64,000 nucleotides of DNA from positions 295,768-359,767 of the forward strand of contig NZ_JAMBPP010000003.1 in NCBI RefSeq assembly GCF_023369855.1, in the 5' to 3' direction. The DNA is from Actinotalea alkalitolerans. Its GTDB lineage: Bacteria; Actinomycetota; Actinomycetes; Actinomycetales; Cellulomonadaceae. Every line of letters begins with the position of its first letter. Position 1 is the stretch's first letter. The translations under genes were made by a program, and so were the position numbers. The notes beneath the pieces were generated by a model, which saw only the letters and a list, made by a program, of their open reading frames with translations, had not been told where the DNA came from and searched no databases. Positions 36,082-44,357 of this stretch are shown in pieces.

Positions 36082-36633
36082 ATGACGGAGACCGCCGACT
36101 TCCCCGAGGACCACACCCCCGATGGCTGGCTCAGCGAGGAGGAGATCGCCGTCGCACGGTCCCACCTGCCGCTGCTGTACGTCGACGCCGTGCCGGTGCG
36201 CGTCGACGAGAGCGGGGACGTGATCGCCGTGGGCCTGCTGCTCCGGGTCAACCAGCACGGGGCGATGACGCGGGCCCTGGTCTCGGGCAGGGTGCTGTAC
36301 CACGAGCGGGTCCGCGACGCCCTGCTGCGCCACATCGAGAAGGACCTCGGACCGATGGCGCTGCCGCGCATCCCGTCCTCCCCGCAGCCCTTCACGGTGG
36401 CCGAGTACATCCCCACGCCCGGTGTCACGCCCTACCACGACCCGCGCCAGCACGCCGTGTCGCTGGCCTACGTGGTCCCGGTCACCGGCGACTGCGAGCC
36501 GCAGCAGCACGCGCTCGACCTCGCGTGGATGACCCCCGAGGAGGCCTGCGGCGAGCAGGTCCAGGTCGAGATGACCGGCGGCCACGGGTACCTCCTGCGC
36601 CAGGCCATGGCGCACGTGGGGCGCATCCCCTGA
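36082..36633 (+). CDS. NUDIX-like hydrolase-family protein (DUF4916)
   Basis: 183 residues. It opens DGWLSEEEIAVARSHLPLLYVDAVPVRVDESGDV, the DUF4916 hallmark, and continues VSGRVLYHERVRDALLRHIEKDLGPMALP in the place of the NUDIX box. The canonical GX5EX7REUXEEXGU pattern is degenerate: RVRDALLRHIEKDLG keeps only part of it, so catalysis is uncertain. Probably a cytoplasmic protein acting on nucleoside-phosphate compounds, or a non-catalytic relative. It is divergent from thioredoxin (104 bp). Confidence 0.85.
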   Translation: MTETADFPEDHTPDGWLSEEEIAVARSHLPLLYVDAVPVRVDESGDVIAVGLLLRVNQHGAMTRALVSGRVLYHERVRDALLRHIEKDLGPMALPRIPSSPQPFTVAEYIPTPGVTPYHDPRQHAVSLAYVVPVTGDCEPQQHALDLAWMTPEEACGEQVQVEMTGGHGYLLRQAMAHVGRIP

Positions 36634-36661
36634 CCTCGTCCTGACCGGGTCCGGGTCCGGG

Positions 36662-38374
36662 TCAGATCGTGCGGTGATGCCCCAGGTCGAGCTGCAGCCA
36701 GTCGGCGAGGTCGGCGCGCATCCTGCGGTCGTGGGTCGCGACGACCACCGCTGCCGAGGTCAGCCGCAGCGCCTGCGTGAGCTCGTCGACCAGGGTGACC
36801 GACAGGTGGTTCGTCGGCTCGTCGAGCAGCAGCACGTGGGGGGCTGCCAGCAGAGCCCGGGCCAGGTCGAAGCGGCGCCGCTGACCGACCGACAGCTCGC
36901 CGAGCGGTCGCTCGAGGTCCTCCTCGGTGAGCAGCCCGAGCGCGGCCACCGGGACGAGCTGCGAGGGGTCCAGCACACCGGCGTCCAGCAGGGACAGCGC
37001 GTGCGCAGCGTAGGCCTCGAAGCCGGTGCGGGTCGGGTCGGGGGCGACCTCTGCGCCGTCGTCCTGCCCGAGCACACCGATCCGCACACCGTCGACGGTG
37101 CGTCGCACGCCACGGACCAGGGGAACCGTCCCCGCCATCACCTGCAGGAGCGTGGACTTCCCCGAACCGTTGGGCCCGGTCACCAGCAGCCGACCGCAGG
37201 CCGGGAGGTCGACGCGGACACCGGCGAGGTCGAGCCGGCCCGCCACGTGGGGTCCCCTCACCTCGACCAGGGCGTGGCTGCCGTCCGCTCCTTGCGGGAG
37301 GGTCGGCAGGTCGGGGAACACCAGGCTCGCCGGGGGCACCGGGACCTCGACGGCCTGAGCCTCGAGCTGCTCGACCAGGCGGTCGGCGGCCTTGACGTGG
37401 ATCCGGGCGCGGGTCGCCCTGCGGTGCTTCTGGCTGCCCTTGGGTGGGCGCCACTCGTCGGAGAGGCCCTCGTAGGAGGCGTCCAGCCGCTCGGCGAGCT
37501 TCTCGCGACGCTTGACCTCCGCGGCGTACCGCTGGCGCCAGCGACGCATGGCCTGCCAGTGCGCGTACCGGTACTCGGCATAGCTGGTGGCCCCGTACAG
37601 CACAGGTCGACCGTCGACCGACGGGTCGAGGTCGAGGATCGCGGTCATGATGTCGTCGAGCAGCCTCCGGTCGTGGGTGACGATCACCACGGCACCGGGC
37701 CACGTGCGCAGCGCGCTGGTCAGGTGGTCGATGCCGGCCGCGTCGAGGTGGTTCGTCGGCTCGTCGAGGAGCAGGATGTCGGCCCGCTGGGCGATCGTGC
37801 AGGCCAGCCGCACCCGGTACCGCTCCCCCACCGACAGGCTCGCCAGCTCACGAGCACGATCCGCGGGTGCCGAGAACCGGCTCAGCGCCTCGTCGGCTCG
37901 CCGGTCGGCGTCCCACACACCGAGCCGCTCGGCCCGGGCGAGCGCCCGGACGAGCCGGTCCTGAGCCACCTCGGCCGCCTGGAGGTCGTCGGTGGCCGAC
38001 GCCGCGTCCACCGCGGCAGTCGCCTCGGCGAGCTCGGCCGCCGCGGCACGCGCGGGCTCCAAGGCCTGCTCGACCAGGTCGCCGACCCGCACACCGTCCT
38101 GGGCGGTCAGGTCCTGCTCGACCATCGCCACCGATCCTGACCGACGCACGGTCCCGCCGGAGGGTTCGTGCAGGCCCGCCAGGACCCGGAGCAACGTCGT
38201 CTTGCCGGTGCCGTTCTCGCCGACCAGACCGACCCGGTCACCCGCCGAGGCGGTGAAGGTCACCCCCGCCAGGACCGGCCTGCCGGGGTATCCCACGCTG
38301 ACGTCGCGCGCCGCGACGTGCACCACTCGGGGGTCGACGACACCGCTCTCGCCCCCGACCGGGTCACCCGCCAC
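36662..38374 (-). CDS. ABC-F family ATPase (ribosome protection/antibiotic-resistance type)
   Basis: 570 residues with two ABC domains and no TM segments. Walker A GENGTGKTT and GPNGSGKST; signatures LSVGERYRVRLA and LSVGQRRRFDLA (Val in place of the second Gly of LSGGQ); Walker B ILLLDEPTNHLD and VLLLDEPTNHLS. Between them is a charged linker of about 80 residues (RYAAEVKRREKLAERLDASYEG, KGSQKHRRATRARI), the part that reaches the peptidyl transferase centre. This architecture is shared with macrolide/lincosamide self-resistance proteins of actinomycetes. GTG start 3 nt after the rdgB stop, so co-transcribed with rdgB. Confidence 0.88.
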   Translation of the reverse strand: MAGDPVGGESGVVDPRVVHVAARDVSVGYPGRPVLAGVTFTASAGDRVGLVGENGTGKTTLLRVLAGLHEPSGGTVRRSGSVAMVEQDLTAQDGVRVGDLVEQALEPARAAAAELAEATAAVDAASATDDLQAAEVAQDRLVRALARAERLGVWDADRRADEALSRFSAPADRARELASLSVGERYRVRLACTIAQRADILLLDEPTNHLDAAGIDHLTSALRTWPGAVVIVTHDRRLLDDIMTAILDLDPSVDGRPVLYGATSYAEYRYAHWQAMRRWRQRYAAEVKRREKLAERLDASYEGLSDEWRPPKGSQKHRRATRARIHVKAADRLVEQLEAQAVEVPVPPASLVFPDLPTLPQGADGSHALVEVRGPHVAGRLDLAGVRVDLPACGRLLVTGPNGSGKSTLLQVMAGTVPLVRGVRRTVDGVRIGVLGQDDGAEVAPDPTRTGFEAYAAHALSLLDAGVLDPSQLVPVAALGLLTEEDLERPLGELSVGQRRRFDLARALLAAPHVLLLDEPTNHLSVTLVDELTQALRLTSAAVVVATHDRRMRADLADWLQLDLGHHRTI

Positions 38375-38377
38375 GGC

Positions 38378-39025
38378 TCACAGGCCCAGCCGCTCGACGA
38401 CCAGCGGCGCCAGCGCCCGGAAGGCCACACCGCGGTGCGAGATCGCGTTCTTCTCCTGCGGGGTGAGCTCGGCACCGGTGAGCAGGGTGCCGCGCGCTCG
38501 GGCGGGCTGCTGGTCCGGCACCAGGACGGGGTCGTAGCCGAAGCCCCCGGCCCCGCGCGCGGTGGTGGCCAGCCGACCGCGGAGCACCCCGGTCTCGACG
38601 TGCTCGAACCCGTCCGGGGTGACGAGCGCCGCCGCGCAGGTGAACTGGGCACCGCGGTGCTCGGGCGGGACGTCGGCGAGCTGGGCCAGCAGCAGGTCCA
38701 CGTTCGCGGCGTCATCCCCGTGACGCCCGCACCATCGGGCCGAGAACACCCCGGGGGCCCCGCCCAGCACGTCGACGCACAGACCCGAGTCGTCGGCCAC
38801 CGCGGGCAGGCCGCTGAAGGCCGCGAGGGCCCGCGCCTTGACCAGCGCGTTCTGGGCGAAGGTCACGCCGTCCTCGACCGGCTCGGGGGCACCCAGGTCA
38901 CCGGCGCCGACGATCACCTCGGGATCGAGCCCGGGGACGAGCGGGGTGAGGATCGCACGGAGCTCGACGATCTTGTGCCGGTTGTGCGTGGCCAGGACCA
39001 GCCGCGGCGCAGCAGCCACGCTCAT
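38378..39025 (-). CDS. rdgB: Non-canonical purine NTP pyrophosphatase (RdgB/HAM1)
   Basis: 215 residues. Hydrolyses ITP, dITP and XTP to monophosphates. [18 protein letters not shown] (T-x-N-x-x-K), [39 protein letters not shown] (catalytic Asp region), [10 protein letters not shown] and [11 protein letters not shown] are all present. The ATG overlaps the rph stop by 4 nt (39022-39025). The order rph-rdgB downstream of an MBL gene and murI is the conserved actinobacterial arrangement (Rv1338-Rv1341 in M. tuberculosis). Confidence 0.97.
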   Translation of the reverse strand: MSVAAAPRLVLATHNRHKIVELRAILTPLVPGLDPEVIVGAGDLGAPEPVEDGVTFAQNALVKARALAAFSGLPAVADDSGLCVDVLGGAPGVFSARWCGRHGDDAANVDLLLAQLADVPPEHRGAQFTCAAALVTPDGFEHVETGVLRGRLATTARGAGGFGYDPVLVPDQQPARARGTLLTGAELTPQEKNAISHRGVAFRALAPLVVERLGL

Positions 39026-39777
39026 CGCTCCGCGGCCAGCGCCTCGACCTGCCGACGGGTCAGCTCGGAGGTCCCGGTCACCGCGAGGTCCAGCAGCAGG
39101 TCGAGCTCGCGACGGTCGAAGGGGGCCTGCTCGGCCGTCCCCTGCACCTCGACGAACAGCCCGCCCCCGGTGACCACGACGTTCATGTCGGTCTCGGCCC
39201 GCACGTCCTCGACGTAGGGCAGGTCGAGCATCGGGGTGCCGTCGATGATGCCGACGCTCACCGCGGCGACCGAGTCGGTCAGCACCGGTCGGGTACCACT
39301 GATCTTCCCGTTGGCCTTGCCCCAGGCCACCGCGTCAGCCAGGGCGACGTAGGCACCCGTGATGGCCGCGGTGCGTGTGCCGCCGTCGGCCTGGAGCACG
39401 TCGCAGTCCAGCACGATGGTGTTCTCGCCCAGCGCCTTGACGTCGATCACCGCGCGCAGCGACCGGCCGATCAGCCGCGAGATCTCGTGCGTGCGCCCGC
39501 CGATGCGGCCCTTGACCGACTCGCGGTCGCTGCGCGTGCTGGTCGCGCGGGGCAGCATCGCGTACTCCGCGGTGACCCAGCCCGCGCCCGAGCCCTTCTT
39601 CCAGCGCGGGACCCCTTCGGTGAAGGACGCGGCGCACAGCACCTTGGTGCCGCCGAACTCGACGAGGACGCTGCCCTCGGCCGAGTCCAGCCAGTTGCGG
39701 GTCAGGGTCACGGGGCGCAGCTCGTCGGGCCGTCGGCCGTCCGCGCGCAGCACGGGGTCAGGTGTGTGGGAGGTCAT
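39022..39777 (-). CDS. rph: Ribonuclease PH
   Basis: 251 residues. A phosphorolytic 3'-5' exoribonuclease that trims tRNA 3' ends. [72 protein letters not shown] and [21 protein letters not shown] are highly conserved, and the RPDELRPV opening is standard. ATG at 39777. It is followed by overlapping rdgB and preceded by the MBL gene 20 bp away. Confidence 0.97.
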   Translation of the reverse strand: MTSHTPDPVLRADGRRPDELRPVTLTRNWLDSAEGSVLVEFGGTKVLCAASFTEGVPRWKKGSGAGWVTAEYAMLPRATSTRSDRESVKGRIGGRTHEISRLIGRSLRAVIDVKALGENTIVLDCDVLQADGGTRTAAITGAYVALADAVAWGKANGKISGTRPVLTDSVAAVSVGIIDGTPMLDLPYVEDVRAETDMNVVVTGGGLFVEVQGTAEQAPFDRRELDLLLDLAVTGTSELTRRQVEALAAER

Positions 39778-39796
39778 CCCCCGACCCTAGGTGACG

Positions 39797-40606
39797 TCAG
39801 ATCACCACGACGACGCCCGGTGCGGCCAGCTCGATCGGTCCCTCGTACACACCGCGAGCCTCGGCCAGCCCCACCCCGGGCGCGTTCCAGGCCGGGATGT
39901 GGGTCAGGACCAGACGTCCCACACGGCCCCGGGCGGCCGCCTCCCCGGCGCGTCGTCCGGTCAGGTGGATCCCGTCGACCCCGTCGTCGCGACCCTCGAC
40001 GAAGGAGGCCTCGGCCAGCAGGACGTCGACCCCGTCGGCGAGCTCGTCGAGCCCCGCGCACGCGTCGGTGTCGCCCGAGTACGCCAGCGTCACCGTCCGG
40101 GCAGGGTCGTGGTCGGACGGCCCCTCGACGCGCACGCCGTACGCGGGCACGGGGTGCTCGACGGCGACCGGGATCAGCGTCATGGGACCGACCCGGACGG
40201 GTCGGTCAGGACGCCAGACGTGCACCGCGAGATGGTCGCTCATGCTCTCGCCGGCGGTCAGACCGTAGGCCGCACCGAGACGTGACGCCGTGCCGAAGGG
40301 CCCGTGCACCGCGAGCGGTCCCCGTCGCTGCCGTTCGTGCGCCGCTGGCCGGTCGGGACGGTACTTGAGGTACACGTACAGGGCCGAGACGTCGGCCACG
40401 TGGTCGGCGTGCAGGTGCGAGAGGCCCAGGGCGTCGAGCTCGGACGGGTCGAGCACCCGCTGCAACGGCCCCAACGCCCCGTTCCCCAGGTCCAGCAGGA
40501 CGTTCCAGGTCCGCCCCTCGGCGTCCTCGGACTGCAGCAGGTAGCTCGATGCCGCGGACGCCGGACCCGGGAACGAGCCCGCGCAGCCGATCACCGTGAG
40601 TCTCAT
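39797..40606 (-). CDS. Metallo-beta-lactamase-fold hydrolase (Rv1339-like phosphodiesterase)
   Basis: 269 residues. It carries [10 protein letters not shown] (HxHxDH metal motif), a later His in [16 protein letters not shown] with the bridging Asp, and a terminal LTHIPAW His. The opening [22 protein letters not shown] and the position between murI and rph identify it as the counterpart of Rv1339, which has been reported as an atypical cyclic-nucleotide phosphodiesterase. RNase Z-like activity is an alternative. ATG overlaps the murI stop by 4 nt. Confidence 0.88.
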   Translation of the reverse strand: MRLTVIGCAGSFPGPASAASSYLLQSEDAEGRTWNVLLDLGNGALGPLQRVLDPSELDALGLSHLHADHVADVSALYVYLKYRPDRPAAHERQRRGPLAVHGPFGTASRLGAAYGLTAGESMSDHLAVHVWRPDRPVRVGPMTLIPVAVEHPVPAYGVRVEGPSDHDPARTVTLAYSGDTDACAGLDELADGVDVLLAEASFVEGRDDGVDGIHLTGRRAGEAAARGRVGRLVLTHIPAWNAPGVGLAEARGVYEGPIELAAPGVVVVI

Positions 40607-41418
40607 CGCAGGCTCGCCGCGGTCTCGACACTCAGCACCTCAGGACCCAGGAACCGCCGGGCGAGGGTCGAGAAGGACTCCGCGTCACCGGTCGAGACGA
40701 AGCGGTGCTCCGGCGGCGGCAGCGTGGGGTCACGTTGCAGCCCGTGGGCCACCAGGGTGCGGTACACGTCCTTGGCGGTCTCCTCGGCGCTCGAGACCAG
40801 GGTGACCCCGTCGCCCATCACGTAGGAGATGACCCCGGTCAGCAGAGGGTAGTGCGTGCAGCCCAGCACGAGGGTGTCGACCCCCGCGGCGAGGACGGGC
40901 GCGAGCGACGCACGCGCCACGTCGAGCACGTCGGGTCCTGAGGTCCGGCCAGCCTCGACCAGCTCGACGAAGGCCGGGCACGCCTGCGAGGTCAGCGTCA
41001 GGCCGGCGGCCACCGCGAAGGCGTCGTCGTAGGCGCGGGAGTCGACCGTGGCCCGGGTGCCGATCACCCCGACCCGTCCGCTGCGCGTGGCCGCCGCGGC
41101 TCGCCGGGCGGCCGGCAGGATGACCTCCACCACGGGGAGCCCCCGACGCTGGGTGTAGCGCTCGCGGGCGTCACGCAGCACCGCGGCCGACGCGCTGTTG
41201 CAGGCGATGACCAGCATCTTCACGCCGGCATCGACCAGGTCGTCCATGACCTCGAGCGCATGTGCGCGTACCGCCGCGAGGGGCTTGGGGCCGTAGGGGC
41301 TGTTGGCGGTGTCACCGATGTACAGCACGGACTCGTGCGGCAGCTGGTCCAGCACGGCGCGCGCGACCGTCAGTCCACCCACACCGGAGTCGAAGATGCC
41401 GATCGGGGCGTCGTTCAC
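40603..41418 (-). CDS. murI: Glutamate racemase
   Basis: 271 residues. Provides D-glutamate for peptidoglycan. [30 protein letters not shown], the two catalytic Cys in [13 protein letters not shown] and [11 protein letters not shown], and the Asp in FDSG are all in place. ATG at 41418 is first in the leftward murI-MBL-rph-rdgB-ABC-F run, which is tightly packed (4-nt overlaps or gaps below 25 nt). The next gene on the same strand upstream is the DUF2017 protein, 31 bp away. Confidence 0.97.
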   Translation of the reverse strand: MNDAPIGIFDSGVGGLTVARAVLDQLPHESVLYIGDTANSPYGPKPLAAVRAHALEVMDDLVDAGVKMLVIACNSASAAVLRDARERYTQRRGLPVVEVILPAARRAAAATRSGRVGVIGTRATVDSRAYDDAFAVAAGLTLTSQACPAFVELVEAGRTSGPDVLDVARASLAPVLAAGVDTLVLGCTHYPLLTGVISYVMGDGVTLVSSAEETAKDVYRTLVAHGLQRDPTLPPPEHRFVSTGDAESFSTLARRFLGPEVLSVETAASLR

Positions 41419-41449
41419 GGGCCGAGCCTATCCACGACGAGGACAGGAC

Positions 41450-42127
41450 TCACTCCGCCACGTCGGAGGGTGAGGATCCCTCCGTGCCGTCCAGCGGCAG
41501 GTCGTCGAGCAGGAGGTCCACCAACGACTCCTGGAGCAGCGAGAGCACCACGTAGACCGTGGCCAGGAAGACCCGCGCAGCGGAGCCGTCGGAGTCCACC
41601 GCTCCCACGTCGACCCGGTCCGAGCGTCCCGCGGCCCCGGTGGTCGCGAGGGTGTAGACGGCCTCGGCGTCGGCGTCGGTGCGGATCCCGATCCGCTGGG
41701 AGACCACCAGGCGGAGGTCCGTCAGCGCCGCGGCGACCCCTGGCGCGTCGCGGACCGGGATCACCAGGTCGGGCCGAGCGTCGTCGAGCAGGCCGCGCAG
41801 CAGCGAGAGGTTCCCGGTCTTGGTGGCGCGCAGGTCTCCCTCGGTCAACCGGCGGAACTCGGCAGTGACCTCGGCGTCGTCCCGCGAGGCGTCGGGCAGC
41901 AGGCGGTGCAGGGCCGGGTCGGTGGGCGCCTCGACGGGCCCGTCCATGCGAAGGCCGTCGAGCGGGTGCGAGGCGGCGCCCTCGTGCCCCGGCTCGGCCG
42001 TCCCTCCGGGGTCGTCGCTCAGCAACGCGAGCACCTGGTCGACGACCTCGGTCAGGACCGTCCGCTCCCCCGCGTCGAGCCGCACACCGATGCCGACGCC
42101 GTCCGGCGTCCTGCCGAACGCGAGCAT
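41450..42127 (-). CDS. DUF2017 protein
   Basis: 225 residues: VGIGVRLDAGERTVLTEVVDQVLALL at the start, DPALHRLLPDASRDDAEVTAEFRRLTEGDLRATKTGNL in the middle, and a C-terminal hydrophobic stretch (ARVFLATVYVVLSLLQESLVDLLL) that is probably a buried helix, not a TM segment. DUF2017 is actinobacterial and almost always follows clpS, as here (TGATG overlap at 42127). Its function is not known to me; the linkage suggests a role with the ClpS/ClpAP adaptor pathway. Confidence 0.9.
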   Translation of the reverse strand: MLAFGRTPDGVGIGVRLDAGERTVLTEVVDQVLALLSDDPGGTAEPGHEGAASHPLDGLRMDGPVEAPTDPALHRLLPDASRDDAEVTAEFRRLTEGDLRATKTGNLSLLRGLLDDARPDLVIPVRDAPGVAAALTDLRLVVSQRIGIRTDADAEAVYTLATTGAAGRSDRVDVGAVDSDGSAARVFLATVYVVLSLLQESLVDLLLDDLPLDGTEGSSPSDVAE

Positions 42128-42441
42128 CAGGCCTCCACCGCCTGGACCGTGGCCCACAGCCCGAAGCCGTGCATGGCCTGGACGTCCTTCTCCATCTGCT
42201 CCCGGTTGCCCTTGGACACCGTGGCGCGCCCGACCTCGTGCACCTGGCGCATCAGGTGGTCCGCCCGGGCCTGGGAGTACCCGAAGTAGCTGCGGAACAC
42301 GTAGGTGACGTAGCTCATCAGGTTGACCGGGTCGTTCCACACGACCGTGACCCACCCGTCGTCGCCGGGCGCGGAGGTGGTCTCGGCCTCGGCGGTCGTC
42401 CGTGTACCCGTCGCGCCACCGGGCACCGTCGTCGCAGTCAC
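42127..42441 (-). CDS. clpS: ClpS adaptor for N-end-rule proteolysis
   Basis: 104 residues. Delivers N-degron substrates to ClpC/ClpA with ClpP. The core [26 protein letters not shown] (the NDP motif and Asp that bind the N-terminal residue), [39 protein letters not shown] is complete. The first 27 residues are a low-complexity Thr/Ala-rich extension. It is divergent from pncB, with 56 bp between the starts, and translationally coupled to DUF2017. Confidence 0.96.
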   Translation of the reverse strand: MTATTVPGGATGTRTTAEAETTSAPGDDGWVTVVWNDPVNLMSYVTYVFRSYFGYSQARADHLMRQVHEVGRATVSKGNREQMEKDVQAMHGFGLWATVQAVEA

Positions 42442-42497
42442 GGCCCCACTGTAGGCAGAGCGGGCAGGCTCCCGCCCCCTGGCTCTACGGTGTGGTC

Positions 42498-43898
42498 ATG
42501 AGCGCAGAGCTGCCCTCCCCGTCCGCCTCACGGGTGAGCTTCACCACCCGCGCGACCGGGTCGCCGCCGCCGTCCTCGACCGCGCTGCTCACCGACCGCT
42601 ACGAGCTCACGATGCTCCAGGCGGCGCTCGCCGACGGCACCGCGCACCGGCACTGCGTCTTCGAGGTCTTCACCCGCAGGCTGCCCGCCGGCCGCCGCTA
42701 CGGGGTGCTCGCGGGGACCGGTCGGGTCCTGGAGGCCCTGAGCACCTTCCGCTTCGGTGACCAGGAGCTGTCATGGCTCGGCGAGGAGCGCGTCGTGGAC
42801 CGGGCCACCCTGGACTTCCTGGCCCGCTACCGTTTCGCCGGCTCGATCAGCGGATACCCCGAGGGTGAGTGCTTCTTCCCGGGCTCCCCGGTCATGGTGG
42901 TCGAGGGGACCTTCGCCGAGGCCGTCCTGCTCGAGACGCTGGTGCTGTCGATCCTCAACTACGACTCCGCCGTGGCCTCAGCCGCCTCGCGGATGACCAG
43001 TGCGGCCGTGGGTCGCACCTGCCTCGAGATGGGATCGCGCCGCGCCCACGAGCAGGCTGCCGTCGCCGCGGCCCGCGCGGCGGTGGTGGGCGGCTTCGCC
43101 GGGACCTCCAACCTCGAGGCCGGACGGCGGTACGGCCTGCCGACCATCGGTACCGCGGCACACGCCTACACGTTGCTGCACGACGACGAGCAGAGCGCCT
43201 TCGCCGGCCAGGTCGCCGCGCACGGCCCGGGCACGACGCTGCTGGTCGACACCTTCGACGTCACCCAGGGCGTCAGGAACGCCGTCGCTGCCGCCGGGAC
43301 CGGGCTCGGCGCGGTCCGGCTGGACTCCGGGGATCTGCCGACCCTCGCGCAGGAGGTCCGTGACCAGCTCGATGCCCTGGGGGCGACCGGCACGCGGATC
43401 GTGGTGAGCTCGGACCTCGACGAGCACGCGATCGCCGCCCTGGCCGCGGCTCCGGTGGACTCCTACGGGGTGGGCACGTCGGTGGTGACCGGGTCGGGCG
43501 CCCCGACCTGCGGGATGGTCTACAAGCTGGTGGCCCGTGAGGGGCACGACGGCACCCTGCACCCGGTGGCGAAGGCCTCGACGCTCAAGCCCAGCACGGG
43601 TGGTCGCAAGAGCGCCGGGCGGCGCCTGGGTCCGGACAGCCGCGCAGTCGAGGAGGTCGTGGTCGGCGGACCCGACCAGGCGGTCGCCACCTGGGCCCCG
43701 GACACCGCCGACCTGCGCCCGCTGCACGTCCCGCTGGTGGCGGCCGGTGCGGTCGACACCCGCTTCACGGGTGCCGCCGGTGTCGAGCTCGCGGCGCAGC
43801 GCCACCTCGCCTCGCGCGGTGAGCTGCCTCGCGGTGCCCGCCGGCTCTCGGCGGGCGACCCCGCCCTGCCGACCGTCCCGCTCCTCCTCGACCGTTGA
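42498..43898 (+). CDS. pncB: Nicotinate phosphoribosyltransferase
   Basis: 466 residues. NAD salvage: nicotinate + PRPP to NaMN. LLTDRYELTMLQAALADGTAHR opening, FEVFTRRLPAGRRYGV, CLEMGSRRAHEQAAV (the phosphoacceptor His is in RRAHE), GTAAHAYTLL, LLVDTFDVTQGVRNAV, VRLDSGDLPTLA, and a C-terminal Zn-less domain with MVYKLVA. It sits next to clpS as in other actinobacteria. ATG at 42498. A strong hairpin terminator follows at 43937. Confidence 0.95.
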   Translation: MSAELPSPSASRVSFTTRATGSPPPSSTALLTDRYELTMLQAALADGTAHRHCVFEVFTRRLPAGRRYGVLAGTGRVLEALSTFRFGDQELSWLGEERVVDRATLDFLARYRFAGSISGYPEGECFFPGSPVMVVEGTFAEAVLLETLVLSILNYDSAVASAASRMTSAAVGRTCLEMGSRRAHEQAAVAAARAAVVGGFAGTSNLEAGRRYGLPTIGTAAHAYTLLHDDEQSAFAGQVAAHGPGTTLLVDTFDVTQGVRNAVAAAGTGLGAVRLDSGDLPTLAQEVRDQLDALGATGTRIVVSSDLDEHAIAALAAAPVDSYGVGTSVVTGSGAPTCGMVYKLVAREGHDGTLHPVAKASTLKPSTGGRKSAGRRLGPDSRAVEEVVVGGPDQAVATWAPDTADLRPLHVPLVAAGAVDTRFTGAAGVELAAQRHLASRGELPRGARRLSAGDPALPTVPLLLDR

Positions 43899-43936
43899 CC
43901 GGACCCGCAGGGGCGCGCCGCCCCGGGCACGACGAA

Positions 43937-43975
43937 GCCCGGGGACCCGCAGCACGATCGCTGGGGTCCCCGGGC
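43937..43975. terminator. 12-bp perfect GC hairpin between convergent genes
   Basis: GCCCGGGGACCC (43937-43948) and GGGTCCCCGGGC (43964-43975) pair perfectly around a 15-nt loop, between the pncB stop (43898) and the stop of the small membrane protein gene (43994). No T-tract; a likely bidirectional terminator. Confidence 0.8.
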
Positions 43976-43993
43976 CGATGAGGCGTCGACGCG

Positions 43994-44152
43994 TCAGACG
44001 CGTGATCCCCTGCCGCGACCGACCAGTCCGAGGATCAGGCTCACGACCAGCACGATGATGCCGAGCCAGATGAGGAACTGAGCGGCCTCGACCGCGATCC
44101 CGAAGATGAGCAGGACGATTCCGACGACGAGGATGAGCAGCCAGCTAGGCAT
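43994..44152 (-). CDS. 52-residue two-helix membrane protein
   Basis: A very short gene with a clear ribosome site (GGAAGGAAA, 8 nt before ATG 44152). The translation starts MPSWLLILVVGIVLLIFGIA, then a VEAAQ turn, then FLIWLGIIVLVVSLILGLVG and a basic GRGRGSRV tail: two TM helices with cytoplasmic-type positive charge at the end. Similar tiny hydrophobic proteins of about 50 residues are frequent in actinobacteria and often stress-related; function unknown. The 205-bp gap upstream holds its promoter and an imperfect hairpin at 44233-44264. Confidence 0.8.
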   Translation of the reverse strand: MPSWLLILVVGIVLLIFGIAVEAAQFLIWLGIIVLVVSLILGLVGRGRGSRV

Positions 44153-44357
44153 GGTCACTTTCCTTCCCGATGTGGGTCACCCGGGGGGTACCGGATGATC
44201 TCTTCGGCATGAGCCTTGCAGTGGTCACGGGTCTTCGCATCCCGAGATCCGTGCTCGGGCGAAGGTCATCCTGCTCTGGTATACGCCGCAGGGGACGTCC
44301 GCCTGGGGGCCGGTCGCGCAGCCCGGGACGTGCCGACACGACCGTGGGGTCGAGCCC

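Noticed and set aside
36641..36666. GGGTCC tandem repeats between the convergent NUDIX-like and ABC-F genes as a repeat element
   Set aside because: Only about 2.5 units of 6 bp, partly explained by the 3' ends and a weak hairpin.
44233..44264. Imperfect hairpin downstream of the helicase gene as a terminator
   Set aside because: The arms are interrupted and no T-tract follows; it may contribute, but I would not call it alone.
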